DNA from: JAKLQJ01 sp964534135
Lineage (GTDB): Bacteria; Elusimicrobiota; Elusimicrobia; Elusimicrobiales; UBA9959
Direction of reading: 5' to 3'
Assembly (NCBI GenBank): GCA_964534135.1
Contig: CAZHQC010000022.1
Span: forward strand, 1-23,843
DNA: 23,843 nt
Part shown: in pieces, positions 8,366 through 16,791 of the stretch
Numbering within the stretch: the first letter of the stretch is position 1
How the letters are laid out: every line of letters begins with the position of its first letter
Translations under genes and position numbers: made by a program
The notes under the pieces: generated by a model
What the model was told of the DNA's origin: nothing
Database searches by the model: none
What the model saw: the letters and a program-made list of their open reading frames with translations, nothing else

Positions 8366-10309
8366 TCATTCATACCTTAAGGCATCTATAGGCGATAAAA
8401 GTGACGCTTTTCTGGCAGGCCAAAACCCAAAAATTATGCCAATGCCGGCAGAAAAAGTGAAGGCGAGAGTTACGGCAGCGGGGGAAACATAAACCGCCCA
8501 ACCGGAAATTTTTGAAAGTATAACGGAAGCGGAAGCGCCGAAAAGTATCCCCAATAACCCGCCTATCACGGAAATTAAAACAGCTTCTATAAGAAACTGC
8601 GCAAGAATGGCAAAAGGAGTGGCGCCTATGGCTTTTCTAAGACCAATTTCCCGGGTCCTCTCAGTTACGCTGACAAGCATTATATTCATAATGCCTATGC
8701 CTCCCACAACAAGCGAAATTCCGGCTATAATACCAAGCAACATTGAAAAAGTTTTTGTCATGCCCGATAGCATAGACTGTATCTCTTCCAGATTTCTCAC
8801 CTCAATACCGTCCTCTTTATAATCGGGAATATTATCCCGTTTTCGCATTAAATCCAATATACCTTGCTCAACACCGGGCATAAATTTAACTTCAGAAACT
8901 TCAACCCATATAGAATTTAAATATTTTTTACCAAGAATAATTCTCATGGCGGTATTAACAGGAATTATCACCATATCATCTTGATTCTGAAAACCGCTGG
9001 ACCCCTTTAAAGGTAAAATACCTATAATATTAAAGTTTTTTCTTTTAATTTTTATTGTCTTTCCCAAAGGATCTTCTTCTCCAAAAAGCTCATCAGCTAC
9101 TGTCTGACCTATAATCGCCACTTTTTTTAAATTTTTATTTTCATCGGCGGTAAAAAATCTTCCAAAAGCGGGTTGAGCGGCGCGCATTTTAGCGTATTTT
9201 TCCGTGGTGCCTAAAAGACTTGAAGAATGATTATTGGAACCATAAACCATTTGAACATTACCATTAACATTTAAGTCAATATTGCTGACATAAGGTATTT
9301 CCTTCAAAATTGCCTTAGCATCATCCTTATCCAAACGGCTTACAGCCCCGCTGGAAACGCCTCCCCGCCTATGGCGGCCGGGATGAACAATCAAAAGATT
9401 AGTCCCCAAAGAAGACATTTGTTTTTTAAGAGCCAACTGCGCTCCATAGCCCACAGCCAACATGGATATAAGAGCTGAAACACCTATTATTATTCCAAGC
9501 ATAGTTAAAAGAGCCCGCGTTTTATTTGAAATAATAGATTTTACGGCGGAATTTAAATTTTCAACCAGCTCATAAAAATTGAGGAAAGATTTTTTCTTAA
9601 TATGAATTTGTTGAGATTTATTCTTATATGATTTTGCCGGTTTTTTTGAAATATCATCGGTTATCAAACCATCTTTTATCTTTATAACTCTATCGGCATA
9701 TTTGGCTATTTCTTCTTCATGAGTTACTATAACAATGGTAATACCATCGGCATTCAACTTCTTAAGTATTTCCATGATCTCATGCGATTGTTCTGAAGCT
9801 AAATTACCTGTAGGTTCATCAGCAAATATTATTTTTGGATTATTCACCAAAGCTCTGGCTATAGCAACTCGCTGCTGTTGACCACCGGAAAGTTCATTTG
9901 GCTTATGACTCATCCTGTCTTCAAGGCCCACAGTTTTCAAAAACTGTTGGGCAAGATTACTTTGTTTTTTTTCACCAAGGTATATTTGAGGAAGAGCCAC
10001 ATTATCATGCGCGCTAATTCTAGATAAAAGATTAAACTGCTGAAAGACAAAACCTATAAACCTGGCCCTTAATTGCGCAAGTTCAAAATCATTAAGCTTG
10101 CTTATATCCCGTCCGTAAATGGAATATGTACCTGAAGACAATTTATCCAAAAGGCCGAGTATATGCATTAGGGTGGATTTTCCGGAACCGGACGCGCCCA
10201 TAATGGCGACAAATTCACCTTCTTTAATAGTTAAGTCAACTCCCTTTAAAACTTCAAGGGATTGCTTGCCCATTTTATATACTTTTTTTATTCCTTTAAT
10301 CTCTATCAT
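8366..10309 (-). CDS. macB: MacB-type ABC transporter (fused ATPase and permease)
   Basis: 647 residues, the usual MacB length. The N-terminal ATPase has Walker A GASGSGKST (38-46), a Q-loop FVFQQFN, signature LSGGQQQR (140-147), Walker B IIFADEPTG (160-168) and the switch histidine H197. After a charged linker comes the mechanotransmission permease: one membrane helix at about 268-290, a large periplasmic domain, and three C-terminal helices starting near residue 520. Such pumps pull substrates (macrolides, peptides, lipoproteins or virulence factors) from the periplasm through a TolC channel; the actual substrate is unknown. It starts 9 bases after the macA-like stop, with no strong ribosome-binding site of its own, so translational coupling is likely. 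It is the last gene of the tolC-macA-macB set. Confidence 0.93.
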   Translation of the reverse strand: MIEIKGIKKVYKMGKQSLEVLKGVDLTIKEGEFVAIMGASGSGKSTLMHILGLLDKLSSGTYSIYGRDISKLNDFELAQLRARFIGFVFQQFNLLSRISAHDNVALPQIYLGEKKQSNLAQQFLKTVGLEDRMSHKPNELSGGQQQRVAIARALVNNPKIIFADEPTGNLASEQSHEIMEILKKLNADGITIVIVTHEEEIAKYADRVIKIKDGLITDDISKKPAKSYKNKSQQIHIKKKSFLNFYELVENLNSAVKSIISNKTRALLTMLGIIIGVSALISMLAVGYGAQLALKKQMSSLGTNLLIVHPGRHRRGGVSSGAVSRLDKDDAKAILKEIPYVSNIDLNVNGNVQMVYGSNNHSSSLLGTTEKYAKMRAAQPAFGRFFTADENKNLKKVAIIGQTVADELFGEEDPLGKTIKIKRKNFNIIGILPLKGSSGFQNQDDMVIIPVNTAMRIILGKKYLNSIWVEVSEVKFMPGVEQGILDLMRKRDNIPDYKEDGIEVRNLEEIQSMLSGMTKTFSMLLGIIAGISLVVGGIGIMNIMLVSVTERTREIGLRKAIGATPFAILAQFLIEAVLISVIGGLLGILFGASASVILSKISGWAVYVSPAAVTLAFTFSAGIGIIFGFWPARKASLLSPIDALRYE

Positions 10310-10318
10310 ATTTTAGTT

Positions 10319-11320
10319 CTACTTGCCTCTAGCGGCTTTCGAGGCTTTACCGGAAGAAGCCTTTTTGCCTCCCCTACCCATTTTGGTAGGCATAAAAGGA
10401 TTTTTTTCCGCAGTTTTTGATTTTTGAGGAGTATATTTTTTATTTTCATACCAAATAATTTGACCATCCTCAATGCCGGAAATGATTTCTATATTTCCGT
10501 TAAATTCATTGCCTGTTTTTACCTTTGTAAATATCGGTTCTTTATCTTTAAACCCGGTTATAACAGATGTATCTCCATCTTTATCAACCACAAGACTTTT
10601 GGAAAGAACTGCGATAATATTTTTTTTCCTGGATAAATAGATATTTATATTAGCTGTCATTTGCGATTTGAAAAATTTGGGCAATTTGCGGGACATTATT
10701 TTGACTTTGTATGTAATTACATTGCTGACATTTGTTCCTTCATCCAAAATTTGAGAAATTTTGCCGCGGACAATATTATTTGGATAAGCATCCAAAATTA
10801 TTTCAGCGCTCTGACCCACCTTAACTCTGCCTACATCGGATTCATCCACACTTGCGGTTATAATAAGCTTATCGGAAATGGCAAATAAAACAGTACTGGC
10901 TCCAACCGTTTGGCCTTTAACAACATTTTTCAAAATTATAGTGCCATCCAGAGGAGAGATTATTTTTATAGGCTTATAAGCATTCAACCAATAATCGTAT
11001 TCTTTTTCACTCATGGAACGCGCCGCATCCATTATGGCAACTCTATCCTGAGAACTCATTAAAGCAAGCGTTTGACCCGCTGAAATTTTATCACCCTCTT
11101 TAACAAGTAAGTCTTCTATTCTGCCAGCAGAAGAAGGTGTTATCTCTACTCTATTCAAAGGTTCTACTTCGCCCGTAGTATCAATTGTTTCACTCATGTT
11201 TTTACTTATAACTTCAGTCTGAAGATATTTCACTTCCTCCTGTCCTTTCTTAGACTTAAAATAATATATACCAAAACCGGCCAAGACCAAAATAATTATA
11301 AGCGATATAATTTTCTTCAT
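10319..11320 (-). CDS. macA: MacA/HlyD-family periplasmic adaptor with very short hairpin
   Basis: 333-residue membrane-fusion protein joining the inner-membrane MacB-like pump to the TolC-like channel. An N-terminal anchor helix (about 3-21) is followed by the first lipoyl half (near 54-90, with GEVEPLNRVEITP and VKEGDKISAGQ), the second lipoyl half (SPLDGTIILKNVVKGQTV, about 122-139), a beta-barrel domain and a membrane-proximal domain. Unlike E. coli MacA, only about 28 residues separate the lipoyl halves, so the long alpha-helical hairpin is almost absent. The C-terminal 40 residues are rich in Lys, Gly and Ala (292-333). GGAG 5-6 bases before the ATG supports the start. Operon context with tolC upstream and macB downstream makes the role secure; the symbol is by position and family, not proven orthology. 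Confidence 0.88.
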   Translation of the reverse strand: MKKIISLIIILVLAGFGIYYFKSKKGQEEVKYLQTEVISKNMSETIDTTGEVEPLNRVEITPSSAGRIEDLLVKEGDKISAGQTLALMSSQDRVAIMDAARSMSEKEYDYWLNAYKPIKIISPLDGTIILKNVVKGQTVGASTVLFAISDKLIITASVDESDVGRVKVGQSAEIILDAYPNNIVRGKISQILDEGTNVSNVITYKVKIMSRKLPKFFKSQMTANINIYLSRKKNIIAVLSKSLVVDKDGDTSVITGFKDKEPIFTKVKTGNEFNGNIEIISGIEDGQIIWYENKKYTPQKSKTAEKNPFMPTKMGRGGKKASSGKASKAARGK

Positions 11321-11365
11321 ATTTTCTCCATTTAAAATAACAAAAATAAATCTTAGTACTTTCTT

Positions 11366-12664
11366 TTATTCTTTAGCATTGAGTTCAATACCAAGAAGCT
11401 TATTCAAGTAATTCTTTTTTAAATTCGCGTTCTTGAGATATTCCAGATGATTTAATCTGGCATCTATAAGGTTTTGTTCAATATTTTCAAGGTCAATAAA
11501 ACTAACCTTTCCCGCCATATATTTTACTTGGGTTTCTTTATATCTTTCTTCATTCGCCTGAAGCATAATAACTTGCGTACGCGCGGCATCAATGGCATTT
11601 AAAAAATCTTCATAGGCCGTGGCAAGATTTAACCTAATCAAGCTGATTTCATTTTTCAAATTTTCATTTGAACTTTCCAAATTAACCTTTAAAGCCCGAG
11701 TATTATTTCTATAGTGAGTTATGCCACCGGAAAACAAAGGCAAGCTTAAACTAAGGCCCAAACTCCAACTTCTTGAAGACGGCAATTCAGTATCACCGCT
11801 CCACCTTAAAGATTGAGAAGCTGAAAGAGTGGGATAAAGATCATATTTAGCTGAAAAGACTGCCTCTTTAGTGGTTTCGATATCTTTTTTTAGCGCCATT
11901 ATTTTTGGAGTTTTTTCTATATTCGCCAAAGCTTCTTGAATAGTTATATTTACAACCGGAAGTTTAAAATCTTCCCGCGCGTTTATAACGGTATTCAAAG
12001 GTAAATTTAAATATTGCGCCAGTTTTCTCTGCGTGGATAAAAGAGCTCTTTTAGAACCTTGAAGATTTGTCTTAGCAAGTTCATATAAAGCATTGGCATA
12101 CATGGAGTCTCCACGACTCTCCCGTCCGCTTTCATATTTTAATTTTAAAAGCCTGGCGTTCATTTTACGCATTTCCATGTTTTTAGCATCAACCTTTACT
12201 TTTTCTTCCGCTATAAGAAAAGTCATAAAGGCATTGGCAAGTTCATAGCGCAAATTTGAAGATTCTATGGAATAATTCAAAATCATCTTTTCATAAGATA
12301 TTTTTCTGGTCTTTATGGAAGATAATGTTTTTAAACTAAATATCTTCTCGCTCGCGCTTAAGTTGGTGGAGAAACTGTTAGAGGCATCAGAAGTCTCACT
12401 GCCGCTTCTGCCGGCTGAATGACCAATGCTAATCTTAGGATAATAGTCATTTAAACCAACCAAATATTTATAACGGTATTCCTCTATGGTGAGTTTTTTA
12501 ATTTTAAGGGCGGAATTATTTTCAAAAGCTATTTTTTGGCATTTTTCCCAATTTAAATCCAAGGCATCTTGCGAAAATACAATTCCGGGAAAAACCAGTA
12601 CTGCAAAAATCAATAATGCTATATGTTTTATGGGCATATAAGATATAACGCAAACCTCCTTCAT
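11366..12664 (-). CDS. tolC: TolC-family outer-membrane efflux channel
   Basis: 432-residue outer-membrane factor. A hydrophobic secretion signal (about residues 10-31, ending ...PGIVFSQD) precedes two homologous halves of long alpha-helical and beta-strand segments typical of TolC/OprM trimers; YYPKISIGHSAG and LYPTLSASQSL are the paired strand regions, and LFSGGITHYRNN is a familiar second-half motif. It forms the exit duct for the adjacent adaptor and transporter. The ATG at 12664 overlaps the TGA of the J-domain gene (ATGA), which favours coupling. A strong AAGGAGG lies inside the first codons, and Met10 (12637) would give a more usual signal peptide but with a 17-base spacer, so either start is possible. 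Confidence 0.9.
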   Translation of the reverse strand: MKEVCVISYMPIKHIALLIFAVLVFPGIVFSQDALDLNWEKCQKIAFENNSALKIKKLTIEEYRYKYLVGLNDYYPKISIGHSAGRSGSETSDASNSFSTNLSASEKIFSLKTLSSIKTRKISYEKMILNYSIESSNLRYELANAFMTFLIAEEKVKVDAKNMEMRKMNARLLKLKYESGRESRGDSMYANALYELAKTNLQGSKRALLSTQRKLAQYLNLPLNTVINAREDFKLPVVNITIQEALANIEKTPKIMALKKDIETTKEAVFSAKYDLYPTLSASQSLRWSGDTELPSSRSWSLGLSLSLPLFSGGITHYRNNTRALKVNLESSNENLKNEISLIRLNLATAYEDFLNAIDAARTQVIMLQANEERYKETQVKYMAGKVSFIDLENIEQNLIDARLNHLEYLKNANLKKNYLNKLLGIELNAKE

Positions 12665-13383
12665 TTTATTGCATCTTTATTTAAACTCTTTAATATCTTT
12701 TGGTGAAGCGCTATATCAAACTTCAATCTTTCTTCCGTTTCTTTATAAACTTCTTCTTTTTCAATGTCTGTCTTATTCATAAGCTTACACATTTGATTTT
12801 CTTGCACAATCTCAATCTTCTTATCATAAAGAGCTTTCATTTCAGATAAAACAATCAAATCCGCTTTAAGATATTCTATTCTCGCAAGTGACGAGAGTCC
12901 AAGGCCCATTTCAGCATCAGCGCGTTTAAGATATCTTCTAAGGCCCTCAATATCCCCTTTTTCAAAAGACTCGTTTATATCGCTCATCCTACGGTTTAAA
13001 AAATCTTTTTCTTCCAAATCCTTAATTCTATCCGGATGATAGAGCTTTGCAAGCTTTCTATAAATGGTCTTAAGTTCTTTTTGCACTTCGGGATTTTCAT
13101 CAATTTCTTTTGTTAGAGAAAATTCCGGAAGACTCTTTTTTATTTCAGGGGCCCGTCCGAGCATTTTTTCTTTAAGGTCTTCAATCTTTTCCATATATTT
13201 ACCAAGTCTGGGTAAATATATCTTGGAATAAAAATCTTTTATCCGCGTCTGAATAGACACGAATTCTTCAAGAGCGTCAAATAAAGACGCTTCTTTTTCA
13301 AATACTTTTTTCTTTAGAACTTTTATTTTTTCAAGGAGTTCCGGCTCTTTGCTAACAAGAGCATGTGAATTTTTATTAGTCAT
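12661..13383 (-). CDS. J-domain (DnaJ-like) cytoplasmic protein
   Basis: 240 residues, highly charged and mostly helical, with no membrane segment. A J-domain core at about 103-150 includes YRKLAKLYHPDR with the HPD tripeptide at 116-118, the motif that stimulates DnaK-type ATPases, then an INESF helix. N-terminal (10-80) and C-terminal (165-240) parts look like coiled coil. The domain is internal, unlike classical DnaJ, and there is no zinc-finger or G/F region. It overlaps tolC by 4 bp and follows the FAD oxidoreductase by 25 bp, so it sits at the junction of two functional groups in one transcript. Whether it assists the efflux pump, the oxidoreductase or neither cannot be told from sequence. 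Confidence 0.82.
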   Translation of the reverse strand: MTNKNSHALVSKEPELLEKIKVLKKKVFEKEASLFDALEEFVSIQTRIKDFYSKIYLPRLGKYMEKIEDLKEKMLGRAPEIKKSLPEFSLTKEIDENPEVQKELKTIYRKLAKLYHPDRIKDLEEKDFLNRRMSDINESFEKGDIEGLRRYLKRADAEMGLGLSSLARIEYLKADLIVLSEMKALYDKKIEIVQENQMCKLMNKTDIEKEEVYKETEERLKFDIALHQKILKSLNKDAIK

Positions 13384-13408
13384 ATTTTAATTGTTTTCCG
13401 AAAAAGCC

Positions 13409-14560
13409 TTACTTAAGTTTTTCTTGGCCTTCAAATTTACGATTCAATTCAAAACCTTTTATCCTCTCACGATTTTCCTGAGATTTATCACCCGTAATAA
13501 TATTTGAAAGAGCGCGCCCAAGACCAGGCCCCAGCATAAAACCTTGCCCGCACATGCCAACAGCTAAAACATAGCCTTTTAATTGCTCAGGAAAATCCAC
13601 AATAGGGAAACCATCGGGAGTCATGGGATAAAGTCCTCGCCATATGCGTCTTACTTTAATATTTGAGAGTTTGGGAATTAATTGAATCATTCGTTTTGAA
13701 ATTTCAGGTAAAAATTGTGATGTGGAACGCCTATCGTCTCCCCATATTGTAGGTGAGGGAGTTAAACAAAAAATTATCTGTTTTTCACTATTGGAATAAA
13801 AATAATAGTTCTTTGATTTCTGACCGGGATTTATATCCACCATCATCGGCTTTATACCTGTTTGAACAGGCTCGGTTATTCCCGCTTCATGACAATCCGG
13901 CCGAACAGGAACATCAATCCCCGCGGTTTTTGAAATCTCTTTGGCATAAGCTCCCGCCGCATTAACCACGATAGGCGCAAAATATTCTCCCTTATCGGTA
14001 ACTACGCCTTTAACGATATTTTTATTTTTTAAAATTGTTGAAACTTTTTCTTTAAATTTAAAGACCGCGCCGGCTTTTAAAGCATATTCATAAAAAGCGT
14101 TTTGAGCCAAAAGAGGCGAAGCACTACCGTCATCAGGGCTGAAAGTTCCACCGCGTAAATCTTTTTCATTTATACCGGGCGCAAGCGCCGCTATTTCTTT
14201 ATTATTTATCCACTTTATATTCAGGCCATGAGATTGCTGAACCTTAAGCATATCCTTAAGCATTCTCTCGTCACTTTCACTATATACGGGAAAACAATAG
14301 CCATTTTTCATCCAACCGATATCCATGCCGGTTTTCTTTTTCCAATCTGAAAAAATTTTAATACTCTCAAGACCGATTTTTATTTTTGAAATGTCGGAGT
14401 GAGTAGCTCTTATACCGCCTATCGCCGCTTTATTTTGTCCTTGCCCGGCAGAAGCTAAGGAGTCAATAATTAAAACTTTTTTCTTTTTTTCAGCAAGGAA
14501 CATAGCAAGAGGAGTTCCCACACTACCGGCACCGATAATTATAATGTCATAAGAATTCAT
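13409..14560 (-). CDS. DAO-family FAD oxidoreductase (sarcosine oxidase beta/HcnC-like)
   Basis: 383 residues. An N-terminal Rossmann FAD site, IIIIGAGSVGTPLAMFLAE, has the GxGxxG at 10-15. GGTFSPDDGSASP matches the substrate-side region of amine oxidases, and the C-terminal FAD site is TPDGFPIVDFP followed by GMCGQGFMLGPGLG. These are hallmarks of the D-amino-acid oxidase superfamily, which oxidises a secondary or primary amine carbon. With the Fe-S flavoprotein directly upstream (3 bases between stop and start) it resembles the catalytic subunit of dye-linked proline/sarcosine dehydrogenases and hydrogen cyanide synthase. The substrate cannot be fixed from sequence. The pair probably passes electrons to a quinone or ferredoxin rather than oxygen. 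Confidence 0.88.
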   Translation of the reverse strand: MNSYDIIIIGAGSVGTPLAMFLAEKKKKVLIIDSLASAGQGQNKAAIGGIRATHSDISKIKIGLESIKIFSDWKKKTGMDIGWMKNGYCFPVYSESDERMLKDMLKVQQSHGLNIKWINNKEIAALAPGINEKDLRGGTFSPDDGSASPLLAQNAFYEYALKAGAVFKFKEKVSTILKNKNIVKGVVTDKGEYFAPIVVNAAGAYAKEISKTAGIDVPVRPDCHEAGITEPVQTGIKPMMVDINPGQKSKNYYFYSNSEKQIIFCLTPSPTIWGDDRRSTSQFLPEISKRMIQLIPKLSNIKVRRIWRGLYPMTPDGFPIVDFPEQLKGYVLAVGMCGQGFMLGPGLGRALSNIITGDKSQENRERIKGFELNRKFEGQEKLK

Positions 14561-14563
14561 ATT

Positions 14564-16660
14564 TTAGAAATCACTCCAACCATCATTTTCAGATGATTTA
14601 TCAATCACTTCATAATTGCATAAGGAGCCGAAAGGAACTTCAACAAAAAGCGGTCTTTGACTAAAATCCGTTATTTCCTCAAGATTAATACCTTCCTTCA
14701 TGACAATGTTCAATATAATGGAAGAACATGTCTTTCCACCGCAAGCGCCCATACCCGCTCTGGTTATGGCCTTTAGACGGTTCATATCTCTCACTCCGGA
14801 TTTTAAAACTTTTTTTATCTCTCCGACCGTAACTTTCTCACAACGGCAAACAATGGCAGAATCTTCCAGTTCATCTTCAATGCCTGAAATCTTTTTCGGA
14901 GTTTCTCCGTCATAAAGCTTTATTGAAGCCACAATATCCGCTATATCAGCGGGAACTTTAACCGCTATCACCAATGTATTTTCAGCTTTAAAATCTTTTA
15001 TATCAGCCACTTCGGCCACTCCCAAGTATTTTCCGGCGCCATCCACAATACGGACTTTATCCTCAACCTTAATACCGCCTCTTTCAATTTCAAAAGGAAG
15101 ATAAACAAGAGGATTCTCTTTATCTTTTCGCTTATCCACAATTGTAATAGCAAGCCCCGGGCAAATAAGCAGACATTTAAGACAGCCTATACATTCGCCA
15201 TCAAATTCAGGGTTCTGCATTATAGACGGGCCTGATAATTTAATGGATTTTTTAGGGCATACCGTAACACAAGGATTACAAGGAATTTCTTGACTACAAC
15301 GAATAATGGGATAAACACTGTTTCTTCCGTGTTTCTTTTTATTGGGATATATTTTACCCGGTTTGGATTTTAAAATATTAAGTTTTTCCGCCCAGAATTT
15401 TGGCACATCCTCAGTCATTAAACCCAAGTTTTTAAGAACTTTATGCGCGACAATTTTACCGCTAAACATCGCCGCTGAGGCTTCCGCTATTTCTTGCGCG
15501 TCTCCGCAAATAAAAACTTTCATTTGCGCCGTTTCAGCCTGCTTATAAAATTCATTTACGGAATTAAGCCCTACCGCAACTAAAAGAGTATCAGCTTCAA
15601 AAACTTTTTCACTGCCGGCAATAGGCTTAAATTTATCATCAACTTTCACTACAATAATACTTTTAAGTTCTTTTTTTCCTTCCGCAGCAAGAATTGTATG
15701 TGAAGTGTAAACAGGCACTCCAAGTCTTTTTATTTTATCCAGATGAACTTTATAACCACCAACCGAACTCATAGCTTCGGCAATGCCCACAACTTCAATG
15801 CCGGCTTGAAGGGCATGGTATGCCGCTATCAAACCCACATTTCCCGCACCAAGAATAAAGAGTCTTTTGGAAGGTTTTATTAAATCCCTATTAACGAGAG
15901 TTTGAAAAGCTCCGGCTCCATAAACTCCCGGCAAATCATTACCACTAAAAGGCAGAGATTTTTCTCTGGCGCCGGCGGCAATAATCAAAGCTTTAGGCTT
16001 TATTAAAAAATATTTTCCATCATAAAGCAGCCCGACTTTTTTATCTGAAAAAACTCCGATACATTCACAATTCAGCCACACCTTTATAGCCGGATAATTT
16101 CTTACCTGTTCTTCAAGTTTATCAGCTATATCTATACCTCTTGTGCCGGCAAAACAATCTTCAACGGAACCAAAAAATTTATGTGTTTGGAGAACAAGTT
16201 TGCCACCAAGTTTATGTTTATCATCTATGATAAGAGTTGAAATATTCAGCTTGCCGAGTTCCGCCGCGGCGCTAAGACCGCTTGGTCCGCCGCCAACAAT
16301 AAGAACGTCCGTTTCAATTTCTTCAACTTCTCCAAATGCTCCTTTCTTTTTTGACGCTAAAAGTTCCGGCAAACCGTTAAGTGTTTCTATACGCATGCCC
16401 TCCTTTAATTTGGTCACACAAGCCTTCATAGCTAAACCATCAACCATAACTGTGCATTGAGAACACTGACCATTGGCGCAAAATATCCCCTGCGGACTTT
16501 TATCTTTGTGATGATGGCTAAATATCTTTATACCATTGGCAAATAAGGCGCTTGATATTATTTCGTCTTCATAAGCGGAAAAGTATTTACCGTCAAATGT
16601 AAATTTGATTTTTCTGCCCGTTTTAACGGGAAGAATCATATGCGATTTTATTCTATTCAT
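14564..16660 (-). CDS. Multi-cluster Fe-S flavoprotein subunit of an amine/amino-acid dehydrogenase
   Basis: About 698 residues containing four modules. First, an N-terminal [2Fe-2S] domain with C-x4-C-x2-C and a fourth Cys (CANGQCSQC...C, near 61-81). Second, a two-nucleotide oxidoreductase with FAD site LIVGGGPSGLSAAAELG and second dinucleotide site LFILGAGNVGLIAAYHAL. Third, a two-[4Fe-4S] ferredoxin-like insert with cysteine sets in CSQEIPCNPCVTVCP and CIGCLKCLLICP. Fourth, a C-terminal BFD-like [2Fe-2S] domain, C-R-C ... GACGGKTC. It likely shuttles electrons from the partner DAO subunit. Related two-subunit enzymes usually carry these modules on separate or shorter chains. ATG 16660 is chosen, with the family-typical start possibly at Met 16639; neither has a strong ribosome-binding site. 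It is the first gene of the long minus-strand run. Confidence 0.88.
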   Translation of the reverse strand: MNRIKSHMILPVKTGRKIKFTFDGKYFSAYEDEIISSALFANGIKIFSHHHKDKSPQGIFCANGQCSQCTVMVDGLAMKACVTKLKEGMRIETLNGLPELLASKKKGAFGEVEEIETDVLIVGGGPSGLSAAAELGKLNISTLIIDDKHKLGGKLVLQTHKFFGSVEDCFAGTRGIDIADKLEEQVRNYPAIKVWLNCECIGVFSDKKVGLLYDGKYFLIKPKALIIAAGAREKSLPFSGNDLPGVYGAGAFQTLVNRDLIKPSKRLFILGAGNVGLIAAYHALQAGIEVVGIAEAMSSVGGYKVHLDKIKRLGVPVYTSHTILAAEGKKELKSIIVVKVDDKFKPIAGSEKVFEADTLLVAVGLNSVNEFYKQAETAQMKVFICGDAQEIAEASAAMFSGKIVAHKVLKNLGLMTEDVPKFWAEKLNILKSKPGKIYPNKKKHGRNSVYPIIRCSQEIPCNPCVTVCPKKSIKLSGPSIMQNPEFDGECIGCLKCLLICPGLAITIVDKRKDKENPLVYLPFEIERGGIKVEDKVRIVDGAGKYLGVAEVADIKDFKAENTLVIAVKVPADIADIVASIKLYDGETPKKISGIEDELEDSAIVCRCEKVTVGEIKKVLKSGVRDMNRLKAITRAGMGACGGKTCSSIILNIVMKEGINLEEITDFSQRPLFVEVPFGSLCNYEVIDKSSENDGWSDF

Positions 16661-16765
16661 AATATAAATATTCCAATTAAATATTAGCATAAATAGGGAT
16701 ATCGTTTAAGAGAGAGGCAGAAAAATTTCTTTCAAGGATAATTTATAAATTTCAGCAAAGTTTTT

Positions 16766-16782
16766 ACACTAATAATTAGTGT
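16766..16782. promoter_or_regulatory. Perfect 17-bp palindrome, candidate operator
   Basis: ACACTAAT-A-ATTAGTGT is a perfect inverted repeat with 8-base arms about one central base. It lies about 105 bp upstream of the Fe-S flavoprotein start (minus strand) and just outside the left repeat element. Symmetry, GTGT/ACAC ends and location suggest a binding site for a dimeric repressor controlling the oxidoreductase/efflux run. A weak promoter (TTAAAC, 17 bases, TAATAT in minus-strand sense, about 16684-16712) lies between it and the gene. The regulator is unknown. Confidence 0.5.
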
Positions 16783-16791
16783 GATTAAATC

